Positions 1 through 6,981 of a stretch of 9,232 nucleotides of DNA are shown in pieces; position 1 is the stretch's first letter; each line of letters begins with the position of its first letter. This DNA is from Candidatus Thorarchaeota archaeon (lineage in GTDB: Archaea > Asgardarchaeota > Thorarchaeia > Thorarchaeales > Thorarchaeaceae), in assembly GCA_018238825.1 (NCBI GenBank), contig JABCSP010000068.1, forward strand, positions 1 to 9,232, in the 5' to 3' direction. The translations under genes and the position numbers were made by a program. The notes beneath the pieces were generated by a model, which worked only from the letters and a program-made list of their open reading frames with translations, was not told the origin of the DNA and made no database searches.

Positions 1-72
1 GGTTCACTCACCCATATTGTAAGATTTAGGTTATCAACGAACCTTAAGTAGGAGATTTACTAAGGGATAATC

Positions 73-762
73 ATGTGGCTCGAAATTTATGCAGTCCTGT
101 TTTGGATCTTTGCTGCTGTAGGAACTTTCCTGAAAGACAAGTACGCAGAAAATCCACAGGGGGTCGCTTCTCGTGTTACTGCAATCAAGATTGTTCCAGC
201 TCTGATTGCTATAATCTATATTGTCCTGACAAGACCGACACCTGCTCTGTTCTATGTACTACTATCAGTTGCCTTGGTCTTCTGCATGTTGGGAGATATC
301 GGTATGGAGAAGGATATCGTAGCGGGAATAGGTATGTTTCTGATTGGACACATCCTCTTCACAGTGAACTTTCTGTGGCAAACCAACAATGTGGGACTAG
401 TTACCACCAACCTAGTGGTGCCAATAATCTGCATGGGCGGTTTGAGTGTATTCGTATTCCTGTTCATCAGATACCTACGTTCATCAGGTCCAGAAGTACC
501 AGACTTTGTCCTAAAGGCAGGTACACTGTATTTCCTCATGATCTCAGCAACATTCAGTACATCAATACTCCTTTGGTTCACAACGGGTAATATCTGGGGG
601 TTGATTCCTGTGATTGGAGCTCTCTTCTTTATTATCTCGGATTCAATCATTGCCATTAACGCGTTCCATCACAAGATATCACGCGCTCAACTGTTCATAA
701 TGCCAACTTACTATCTGGCAATATTCCTCCTCTCCCTGGGAGTTTTTGTGTACATATTCTGA
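73..762 (+). CDS. YhhN/TMEM86 (lysoplasmalogenase) family membrane protein
   Basis: This 229-residue protein is almost entirely hydrophobic, with about seven to eight membrane helices, the usual size and build of the YhhN family. Family hallmarks are visible in order: a G-D pair after a helix (residues 74-75), G-H in the next helix (92-93), the late motif GALFFIISDSIIAINAF (182-198) with S189-D190 and N196, and YYLA near the C-terminus (213-216). Characterised members (bacterial YhhN, animal TMEM86B) hydrolyse the vinyl-ether bond of lysoplasmalogens in the membrane. Archaea make isoprenoid ether lipids, so the substrate here is unknown and the name denotes family, not proven activity. ATG 73 is the first start in frame and begins directly in the first helix. 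There is no strong Shine-Dalgarno; GGAGA at 51-55 is too distant and GGGA at 65-68 is weak. The TPR gene follows 95 bp downstream on the same strand. Family assignment is confident, function is not. Confidence 0.88.
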   Translation: MWLEIYAVLFWIFAAVGTFLKDKYAENPQGVASRVTAIKIVPALIAIIYIVLTRPTPALFYVLLSVALVFCMLGDIGMEKDIVAGIGMFLIGHILFTVNFLWQTNNVGLVTTNLVVPIICMGGLSVFVFLFIRYLRSSGPEVPDFVLKAGTLYFLMISATFSTSILLWFTTGNIWGLIPVIGALFFIISDSIIAINAFHHKISRAQLFIMPTYYLAIFLLSLGVFVYIF

Positions 763-857
763 TGATGAAAGAAGGAATAACCAAAGTTTCCAGCCAACCC
801 ATAGGAAGTTACAAAGTTTGATAAGACTAGTAGTGACATTTCTATCGGGGACTTTGC

Positions 858-2114
858 GTGAACACTGACGAGCTGCTAACGTCGATCACCACCAAACTCG
901 ACAAGCAGAATCCTCCAGGGAATATCGAACCTGAGAGGATTCGACCAGTAGCAATCATGACACGTGAGAGAAGGCAATTAGGAGACCTCGAGAGAGATTT
1001 CCAGAAAGTTTTGGACACCATCAAATATGATGAACGAGTACCCCCGATGCTCGCAAGATTAGCAGACTTACACCTTAAAGAGGCGAACTTTGGACGAGCA
1101 ATCATTCTATACGAAATGACCCTAGGTCTGGATAGTGAGCAGACTTCATCGTGGGTCAACATGGGTTTGGCATACTTGCTTGTTGGAGACCCTAAAGATG
1201 CTATAAGTTGTCTTGGAAGTGCTTTAGCATTAGAACCCGATAATGCTCTCGCACTGGTATATTTGGCCCAGGCACAACTACGACAGGGTGAATATGAAGA
1301 ATGTAATGAAAATCTAGACAGAGTACTTCATATCATTGCAGACCAGCCAAGAGCCCTCCTTGTAAAAGGAAAATACTTCAAGGCGATGGAAAAGCCAGAA
1401 ATTTCAGTGACCTGGTTGAAGAGGGCAATTCAACATAATCCACAGTTTCTCCCTGCAATGATGGAACTTGGAAACGTGTACTTCTCACTAAAACTCTATG
1501 ATGATGCAATTGCAGTCCTAACAGACGCATTAGCCATTGACTCAGAACAACCCTACGCACTATCGACAATGGGTGATATCTACTATGAGCAAAATGACCC
1601 CGAAACTGCAATCTATTATTTTGACAAGGCGATAAGTATCAAATTTGATGATCCAGAACTTTGGATTAAGAAAGGAGACCTGCATCGATCGCGAAAGTCA
1701 TACAAGCAAGCTTCGAATGCATATCAGAAGGCAATCAATGCAAATCCAGAGTATGTGAAGGCGTGGGTTCGAAACGGAGCAGTTATGCTCCTGTTGCAGG
1801 ATGAGGAGACAGCTCTGGAGTATCTTAATACTGCTCTTGCCTTAGAACCAAATAACGCAGATGTGGCTCATCAAAGAGGCCTTATCCATTATTCACTTGA
1901 GAAGCATGAGGATGCACTTGATGACTTTGACAAGGCCTTCTCAGTAGAACCCAGCAATCCTATGCATCTCTATTATAGAGCGCTCATCCTAGAGATTCTA
2001 GACAGGGCAGATGAAGCAAAACGCACATGGGTCGTAGCGCAGAGTCTCTTTGAAGACATGGATGATGTGACAAAGGCTGCTGAGTGTAAGGCAAGGATCA
2101 GGCGTCTTAGATGA
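858..2114 (+). CDS. Tetratricopeptide (TPR) repeat protein, ten repeats
   Basis: The protein has 418 residues. After an N-terminal region of about 62 residues that is polar and probably helical, it falls into ten tandem units of about 34 residues starting near 63, 97, 130, 164, 198, 232, 266, 300, 334 and 368. Each unit carries the TPR pattern (small residue at position 8, A at 20, P near 32); clear examples are ALALEPDN (122-129), AIAVLTDALAIDSEQ (217-231) and ALEYLNTALALEPNN (319-333). No signal peptide, membrane segment or catalytic domain is present, so it is probably a cytoplasmic scaffold that binds other proteins; the partner cannot be read from the sequence. The GTG start at 858 has GGGG at 847-850, seven bases upstream. 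ATG 957 (residue 34) is an alternative that would still keep all repeats. The stop lies 5 bp from the stop of the convergent acetyltransferase-fusion gene. Confidence 0.9.
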   Translation: MNTDELLTSITTKLDKQNPPGNIEPERIRPVAIMTRERRQLGDLERDFQKVLDTIKYDERVPPMLARLADLHLKEANFGRAIILYEMTLGLDSEQTSSWVNMGLAYLLVGDPKDAISCLGSALALEPDNALALVYLAQAQLRQGEYEECNENLDRVLHIIADQPRALLVKGKYFKAMEKPEISVTWLKRAIQHNPQFLPAMMELGNVYFSLKLYDDAIAVLTDALAIDSEQPYALSTMGDIYYEQNDPETAIYYFDKAISIKFDDPELWIKKGDLHRSRKSYKQASNAYQKAINANPEYVKAWVRNGAVMLLLQDEETALEYLNTALALEPNNADVAHQRGLIHYSLEKHEDALDDFDKAFSVEPSNPMHLYYRALILEILDRADEAKRTWVVAQSLFEDMDDVTKAAECKARIRRLR

Positions 2115-2119
2115 CTGAC

Positions 2120-5100
2120 TTACTCAATCTCCTCTGGTAGATTCTTTAGGAGTTCTACATCCTCAACTGATTGTGCATCAAACAAGTACATCACAGCTTC
2201 TGCAGTAGCTCCAGACCTAATCGCGGGTTGTGTTCTGAAGACCAAATGATGTGCTTTATCACTCAGTGTATCAATTGCGAGAGATTCCCGTGTTTTGATT
2301 GTTGAAACAATCCCCAGGATTTTTCCACTGGTTAGACCTTCATATGCACCCCAGCCAGCTTCTGGTTGTGCCCAAATGTCAGCTGAGTTTCCAGTTGGTT
2401 CATACAGGATTCTATGTCCTCCATGAATAGTATGGATTTTACTCTGAACATCGCCACCAGGTGTTGGGAAACACCTGAAGCCCATAAATGGAAGCTTCCA
2501 GAGGCCGCTATAATTCTTGAGTTGAACCTCCATTCTAATGAGTGGGGTTCCTGGAAGCAATAGATATCTCATTGTGGCTTCTAGACCCTTGATTCCAGGT
2601 GAGTGCTGGAGAGTGGCTTTTGCTTCATATCCAACCCATGAACCGGACGTAATCTCAGTAATGGTCCAGTCTTCTTCATATAGGCCGGACTCCCAATTCC
2701 AGATATCAAACCCGATTAGATAGGGTGTGACTCCACTGTATGCTTTATCCCACCAGATGAATGGCTCTACCTTCGGAAATGTATCAAAGAACATACTAGG
2801 TTCTCCAATCTTCCCATATCGAACTAATCCACCAACGCTCTGTGGAGATACTGCAATAGAGTAGTCACGAATTGTAGTGGTCATAAGCTCAGAGCTTTCC
2901 TCTACTGAATTCACTCGCTCAGGAGTAATGGAAGATTCGTAGATCACAGCTTCTAGTGACTCCCTTACAAAACGTGCCTGAAATTTCAGAACGACCTCGC
3001 CGCCTTTTACGAACCAAGATTGCTCACCCTTTGTGGTTATCTTGATAGGAAGATGAAATGGCTTGTCAATACTCACTTCTTCAATAGTGAACGAGAGTTC
3101 ATCTTTTCCATTCACTAAGACCCCTTTTGGCATCCGCAGGGTACAATCTGCAGAAACAGGATTCTCATGGACTACACGCAATCTGAACTCCATCTCGTTT
3201 TCGATTGCTGTATCAACAAAGATTGGTGAAATCTTTCTTCTTTGTACACCAGAACTTTTTGGTACAAGTTCAAACTCCAAGTCAGATCGTGGAGTGATTC
3301 TTTCATCCAACCTCACTGATTCGGAGTTGCCTTTGCTTCGAGCCCATATGTTACGAATTTTCTCCCAGCTTCCTTCAGTAATGATAGTTCGACAAGGAGT
3401 GAATCGGACCTCATCACCAGATTTGAGATCAGGTAATTTATACTCGAATTGAGGTTGACTGTTTGAGCGCATGAGAGATACTTCTTCGATGTATTGTTGT
3501 TCCCAAATCCGTCCTAATATCAGACTATCACCTTGTTTCTGAGCTGAAATCCAATTCTCATGGTATTCTTTTGGGCTGATTGGCAGTTGACGACGACCAT
3601 CCCAGTCCACAGCTTCAAGAGAATAGATTTGATTTCGTAGCGGTACATGCATCTGGTCAGGGAGAAATCTATACCACCCGTAAGTTTTAACGCCAAGATT
3701 GGATATAACCTTAGATCCAGTATTCTCCAGCCTTACAATGGTATCTAGAAGACTCAACCCACTGTGAACTCGATGAATGATAGTGTATCTAAGACCAGGC
3801 CGCTCGATTGAATCTGCTGTAAGCTCGATTTCAGCGGTCTTTTCAAAAGAGGTCATGTTCACTTTGAATTCGGTCTTATTCCACTCACTCCCATCTCCAG
3901 AGAATGGGTAGCCAACATCGGGAAGTAAACCCCATCCAGTAATTCGTTCATTCAGAGGTTTGTACTCAAGATATGTAAGAGCCATTGAAGGAGTCTTCTG
4001 TAATCCAATACGGATAGATTCAGTTTCCAAGATGTAGTTTTTCCCAAGACCCTCATAAACTACAGCTCCTGATGCCCCAATAACTGGAATGTTTAGAGTT
4101 TTCTCCATTAGAGGAACCTTTGCAGAGTCTTGGTTAACAGAGATATTGATTCGTACTGGTATCACTGAGTTATCATCATTATCTGTTGTTACCAGCTTCA
4201 GAGGTAGCTCGGTAGCTTTCCCTGGTTCAATTTGAAAGTCAATCGTACTTTCGTTCATGTTTGTTAGTGTAGGAAAACCAAACACAAGTTCACCGCGAAC
4301 CACTTCATTAGTATTGTTTTGAAGACCAATTCCGAACGTTGTTTCCTCACCAGGCGCAATACAGGGATTCATAGGTCCTGTACTGATTGTTAGAGCCTCG
4401 TTGGGTATCAGTCCAGAATATAGTTTGATTTCTCGGTCTCCAAGAATTAACGTGAATTCTCCCTGAGTCTTAGCTTTCTCAAATGCATTGGTTTCCTTAT
4501 CTATGGGAGTTGCTTCTGGTTTGATTGCCATTGTTCCAGAGAGATGAGCTTCTTCATTTGGTGAGAGTGATCCAGACAGTTCGCCAGTGAGTCCTACAGT
4601 AATGTCCCTAACGGGGTTAGCTTCTATTGAATACTGTAGATTTGTACCGGTTTCATTCCTCAATTTGAAACTGATTTCAGTATCGCCCAAACCAATGTAA
4701 CCAACATGTGTAGCAGGGCGTACTTCTGCGGATATTGTCTTACCGTCAAACGTCATATCGAATCCGCAGATACCTTTAGCTTCACGGTCAATTTTGACGT
4801 TCAGGACATCACCTTCATTTCCTTCAAAGTGATATCGAAAGATTCCAAATCCATCTTCTACGAAGTCATCCATATCTTGAGTGATTTTTACCTTGTAACT
4901 ATCGTACCAATCATAACGCTCGAAGAACTCTTTGAACATCTCACAACCAATGATACCAGGAATGTGTGATTCCATGAGTACTCTTGTTCCTGGTACCCAG
5001 CTGTATCCAGTCCTCTTGTAGAGAGGCATTGCTTTCAGGTTGCCACCCCAGGTATGAAGGTCAATTCTCCTCTTTCCAGCATCAGCAGCTGCCTGAGCTG

Positions 5101-5434
5101 CTTCAATGAGCATCGCTTTACCATAACCTTGTCCTTGGTACTTGGGATCGACACCCAGTAACCCTATGTATGAAGCCTCGGAATCAAGCTCAGCATCGGA
5201 AATATTGCAATGTCCGACTATCTTGTCTTCTGAGTAGCCAACAATAACTCTGATGTTTTTCGATTTGGACCAAGACTTTAGCACACGCTCTGCAGTGAAG
5301 GGATTCCCATGCGTGAAACCTCCGGGCCAGCTGTCCGAGTCATCGAAAGAGTTTAGACACTCAGCAAGACGCCCAGCATCCGCTAATGTCATCTCAAACT
5401 CTCGAACCTTCTGTGCAGTCTGTCTACTACTCAT
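2120..5434 (-). CDS. GNAT N-acetyltransferase fused to duplicated Ig-like/mutarotase-like beta-sandwich modules
   Basis: This 1104-residue protein begins with a GNAT domain (about 10-155). Strand IGLLGVDP (90-97) is followed by the acetyl-CoA pyrophosphate loop QGQGYGK (100-106), then N132 and the LYKRTGY helix-strand (138-144) of motif B. A linker region (about 156-235) leads to Ig-like beta-sandwiches (about 236-305 and 345-452), a first large beta module (about 458-700), another Ig-like domain (about 712-825) and a second large module (about 858-1100). The two large modules align by eye (545-590 with 947-990; 629-697 with 1029-1098) and resemble galactose-mutarotase-like carbohydrate-binding or hydrolase domains. 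The GNAT presumably transfers an acetyl group from acetyl-CoA to an amine; the substrate is unknown. No signal peptide or membrane helix is present, so it is probably cytoplasmic. ATG 5434 is preferred over the in-frame TTG at 5470: it has GAGG 8 bases upstream, and the TATA box predicts transcription starting downstream of the TTG. GNAT call is strong, the mutarotase-like fold moderate. Confidence 0.85.
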   Translation of the reverse strand: MSSRQTAQKVREFEMTLADAGRLAECLNSFDDSDSWPGGFTHGNPFTAERVLKSWSKSKNIRVIVGYSEDKIVGHCNISDAELDSEASYIGLLGVDPKYQGQGYGKAMLIEAAQAAADAGKRRIDLHTWGGNLKAMPLYKRTGYSWVPGTRVLMESHIPGIIGCEMFKEFFERYDWYDSYKVKITQDMDDFVEDGFGIFRYHFEGNEGDVLNVKIDREAKGICGFDMTFDGKTISAEVRPATHVGYIGLGDTEISFKLRNETGTNLQYSIEANPVRDITVGLTGELSGSLSPNEEAHLSGTMAIKPEATPIDKETNAFEKAKTQGEFTLILGDREIKLYSGLIPNEALTISTGPMNPCIAPGEETTFGIGLQNNTNEVVRGELVFGFPTLTNMNESTIDFQIEPGKATELPLKLVTTDNDDNSVIPVRINISVNQDSAKVPLMEKTLNIPVIGASGAVVYEGLGKNYILETESIRIGLQKTPSMALTYLEYKPLNERITGWGLLPDVGYPFSGDGSEWNKTEFKVNMTSFEKTAEIELTADSIERPGLRYTIIHRVHSGLSLLDTIVRLENTGSKVISNLGVKTYGWYRFLPDQMHVPLRNQIYSLEAVDWDGRRQLPISPKEYHENWISAQKQGDSLILGRIWEQQYIEEVSLMRSNSQPQFEYKLPDLKSGDEVRFTPCRTIITEGSWEKIRNIWARSKGNSESVRLDERITPRSDLEFELVPKSSGVQRRKISPIFVDTAIENEMEFRLRVVHENPVSADCTLRMPKGVLVNGKDELSFTIEEVSIDKPFHLPIKITTKGEQSWFVKGGEVVLKFQARFVRESLEAVIYESSITPERVNSVEESSELMTTTIRDYSIAVSPQSVGGLVRYGKIGEPSMFFDTFPKVEPFIWWDKAYSGVTPYLIGFDIWNWESGLYEEDWTITEITSGSWVGYEAKATLQHSPGIKGLEATMRYLLLPGTPLIRMEVQLKNYSGLWKLPFMGFRCFPTPGGDVQSKIHTIHGGHRILYEPTGNSADIWAQPEAGWGAYEGLTSGKILGIVSTIKTRESLAIDTLSDKAHHLVFRTQPAIRSGATAEAVMYLFDAQSVEDVELLKNLPEEIE

Positions 5435-5439
5435 GTTAT

Positions 5440-5446
5440 CCGCCTC
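5440..5446 (-). promoter_or_regulatory. Shine-Dalgarno site that sets the start of the GNAT-fusion gene
   Basis: Read on the minus strand this is GAGGCGG, with GAGG ending 8 bases before ATG 5434. It supports that ATG over the upstream in-frame TTG at 5470, which lies ahead of the expected transcript start. Confidence 0.65.
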
Positions 5447-5479
5447 AAAAATGGTTGGTTGGTTTAACAAACTGATGTG

Positions 5480-5487
5480 TATAAAAG
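5480..5487 (-). promoter_or_regulatory. Archaeal TATA-box promoter of the GNAT-fusion gene
   Basis: The minus strand reads CTTTTATA, a good archaeal TATA box, preceded by an A-rich GTAAAC that could serve as the BRE. With the usual spacing of about 25 bp, transcription would start near 5456-5460, giving a leader of about 22-26 nt before ATG 5434 with its Shine-Dalgarno. It lies between the terminator of the upstream operon and this gene, so the gene is probably its own transcription unit. Confidence 0.65.
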
Positions 5488-5548
5488 GTTTACGTCAAAA
5501 TCTATTTTGTTGTTTCTTCATTCATTTTGTTAGCTCTCAAAGTGTATC

Positions 5549-5585
5549 AAAAAATAAAAAAGAGGAGAGAGGGGAATATCCCCTC
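5549..5585 (-). terminator. Hairpin plus U-tract terminator of the four-gene operon
   Basis: A perfect 7-bp stem (GAGGGGA at 5569-5575 paired with TCCCCTC at 5579-5585) closes a 3-base loop. On the minus strand it is followed by a T-rich run (T6-A-T6 at 5561-5549). It begins 10 bases after the stop codon at 5596. Archaeal RNA polymerase terminates on U-tracts, and the hairpin may add stability to the 3' end. The T-tract faces only the minus strand, so it marks the end of the operon above it. Confidence 0.75.
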
Positions 5586-5595
5586 CTGGAAAAAA

Positions 5596-6348
5596 CTATG
5601 TCATGATTGCAGCAATACTACCGGTAGTAGTTTGAGCAATAATTGTCAGCGTCTGAGATGCTGTGTCATAGTCGGAAGTTTCGTAGTGGTTTGCAGTTAT
5701 CTCTGTCCAACCAATAGCTGTGATATCAACTGAACCTGTTACTACTGAGCACTCAACGCTTCCACCAATACCTGTCGGATAATCAACAAGGATGTCAATA
5801 CCGCCAGTTGTGGCTGCAAGATTGAATGTGGCATTTCCTAGAAGAACTACGTCGTCAGTCATAATAATGGATATTGCATCAGTAGTAGTATCAAGTGATA
5901 CATCTCCTACATGTGCACCAGGACCAAGTACAACAGCAATAGCCCCAGTATTCACATCAACATCGATTGTGTAATTTACACCACTGCCCAGTGTAATGTT
6001 CACACCTGCTGCAGGATAGGTTAGTCCTATGGTGTTGCTCGCGAAAGTAACAGTAGGATTCCCTTCTGTTTCAAGAGTGGTGTTCTGTACTTCAACATCA
6101 ATCTTGTATAGTAAAGACTCGTTATCAACAAACAATATAGCGATACCGCCTGTTGCAATGTCAATATCAAGAGTCACGGTTTCGTTAGTAGCACCCACTT
6201 CAGCTTCAAATGAGAAGTCTGTGGTGGCTTTATTCCAGTTCCAAGTATTGGCTCCATAGTAGGATATGAGCCCTACTGAAATGGCACCAATTACTAGAAC
6301 ACTTAGGATACACACAACCATACTTGTATTTCTTTGATAGTTACTCAA
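5596..6348 (-). CDS. Membrane-anchored acidic surface protein with TGxI repeats (DUF4097-like)
   Basis: This protein has 250 residues from the chosen start. A short cytoplasmic tail precedes one membrane helix (about 10-31), followed by an exported domain rich in beta strands. The motif T-[GD]-[GAS]-[IV] followed by hydrophobic residues recurs at 66, 134, 156, 181, 204 and 242 (for example TGGIAILF, TGAIAVVL, TGGIDILV). Such turns are typical of DUF4097/DUF2807-type beta-helix or beta-roll proteins of bacterial surfaces. The exported part has six N-glycosylation sequons (N55, N76, N89, N117, N125, N172), only two lysines (K40, K82) and no arginine. The TTG start at 6348 shares TTGA with the TGA stop of the regulator gene and has AGGTG 7 bases upstream. 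A GTG at 6390 would extend the frame but lacks that support. It is the last gene of the operon. Role unknown; likely a surface stalk, adhesin or envelope sensor. Confidence 0.75.
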   Translation of the reverse strand: MSNYQRNTSMVVCILSVLVIGAISVGLISYYGANTWNWNKATTDFSFEAEVGATNETVTLDIDIATGGIAILFVDNESLLYKIDVEVQNTTLETEGNPTVTFASNTIGLTYPAAGVNITLGSGVNYTIDVDVNTGAIAVVLGPGAHVGDVSLDTTTDAISIIMTDDVVLLGNATFNLAATTGGIDILVDYPTGIGGSVECSVVTGSVDITAIGWTEITANHYETSDYDTASQTLTIIAQTTTGSIAAIMT

Positions 6349-6977
6349 TTCTTTACACCTGTTCGATGAGATTTGAGAAAAGCAGTCCACTTCTCTCGAA
6401 GCTCTATATATTGCGAATCTTCTTCCAGAACAAAGCGACGCATGATTCGCGATACATCGCCTCTATCAGAGGATGTGAGTTTATCATACTCGGCCTCTTT
6501 CTCGATAAGATTGCGAGAACTGATTTCGTTCTCACGACTTATCATCGCCGTCAATAGATCCACTGCCGCACCAATCTGACGTTCTGGGACGTCAATTCCA
6601 TAGACTGATAGGCTAGTAATTATGGACTTCAGGCGTTTTGTGGTATCATCACCGGTGGCTTGCACCATCTCACTGATGCCCATCCGATACTCACGTGCAG
6701 ATGCACGATAGAATCTCTGGACAATGCCAGTCTTGGTCTGCTCTGTTCGTTCTTCAAAAACAAGACCAACTTCTTTCAGCTTCTGAATGTGATGTAGTAT
6801 TGTACCAGGGTTTTTTCCTGTTACAACTGCAAGTTGTTTCACGGTCTTAGAATCCTTGACTAGATATTCAAAGACGATTTTTGCGCGAGTTGGCTCCATT
6901 AGAATCTTAATCATCTTCTTGTCTTCAATGATTTCCATATCTTTGATACGTGGTTTTCTTTTCTTGGATCCAGCCAT
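6345..6977 (-). CDS. ArsR-like winged-helix transcriptional regulator
   Basis: This 210-residue protein has a basic N-terminal tail (KKRKPR, residues 5-10). A winged-helix domain follows at about 20-95: helix 1 EPTRAKIVFEYL (28-39), the HTH TVKQLAVVTGKNPGTILHHI (45-64) and a beta wing (about 72-92, VFEERTEQTKTGIVQRFYRA). The layout matches the ArsR-like helix-turn-helix proteins common in archaea. No cysteine metal site is visible, so metal sensing is not supported. The C-terminal half (about 96-205) is mostly helical and probably serves dimerisation or signal sensing. ATG 6977 is preferred over upstream in-frame Met codons because GGAGGGGTG sits 7 bases before it, and it then follows the membrane-protein stop by 4 bp. 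Its 3' end overlaps the surface-protein gene by 4 bp. It may regulate its own operon through the AAACGTTT sites upstream of the first gene; that is inference. Confidence 0.86.
   Translation of the reverse strand: MAGSKKRKPRIKDMEIIEDKKMIKILMEPTRAKIVFEYLVKDSKTVKQLAVVTGKNPGTILHHIQKLKEVGLVFEERTEQTKTGIVQRFYRASAREYRMGISEMVQATGDDTTKRLKSIITSLSVYGIDVPERQIGAAVDLLTAMISRENEISSRNLIEKEAEYDKLTSSDRGDVSRIMRRFVLEEDSQYIELREKWTAFLKSHRTGVKN
6356..6360 (-). promoter_or_regulatory. Shine-Dalgarno site inside the regulator gene for the surface-protein start
   Basis: The minus strand reads AGGTG, complementary to the 3' end of archaeal 16S rRNA, seven bases before TTG 6348. It lies within the last codons of the regulator gene. 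Together with the TTGA stop/start overlap it argues for coupled translation and fixes the unusual TTG start. Confidence 0.6.
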
Positions 6978-6981
6978 AGTT

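Noticed and set aside
28..44. Weak inverted repeat AGGTT/AACCT upstream of the YhhN gene
   Set aside because: The 5-bp arms with a 7-base loop and no U-tract are within chance expectation.
75..656. Open frames overlapping the YhhN gene on both strands
   Set aside because: They are frame shadows of a gene with clear family motifs; their translations are compositionally random.
5253..5606. Plus-strand open frame of 117 codons opposite the start of the acetyltransferase fusion
   Set aside because: It lies antisense to a well-supported GNAT domain, crosses that gene's promoter and the neighbouring terminator, and its translation has no recognisable domain.
6345..6977. Metal-sensing ArsR/SmtB assignment for the regulator
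   Set aside because: The winged-helix fold fits, but no cysteine-pair metal motif is present in the recognition helix or C-terminus.
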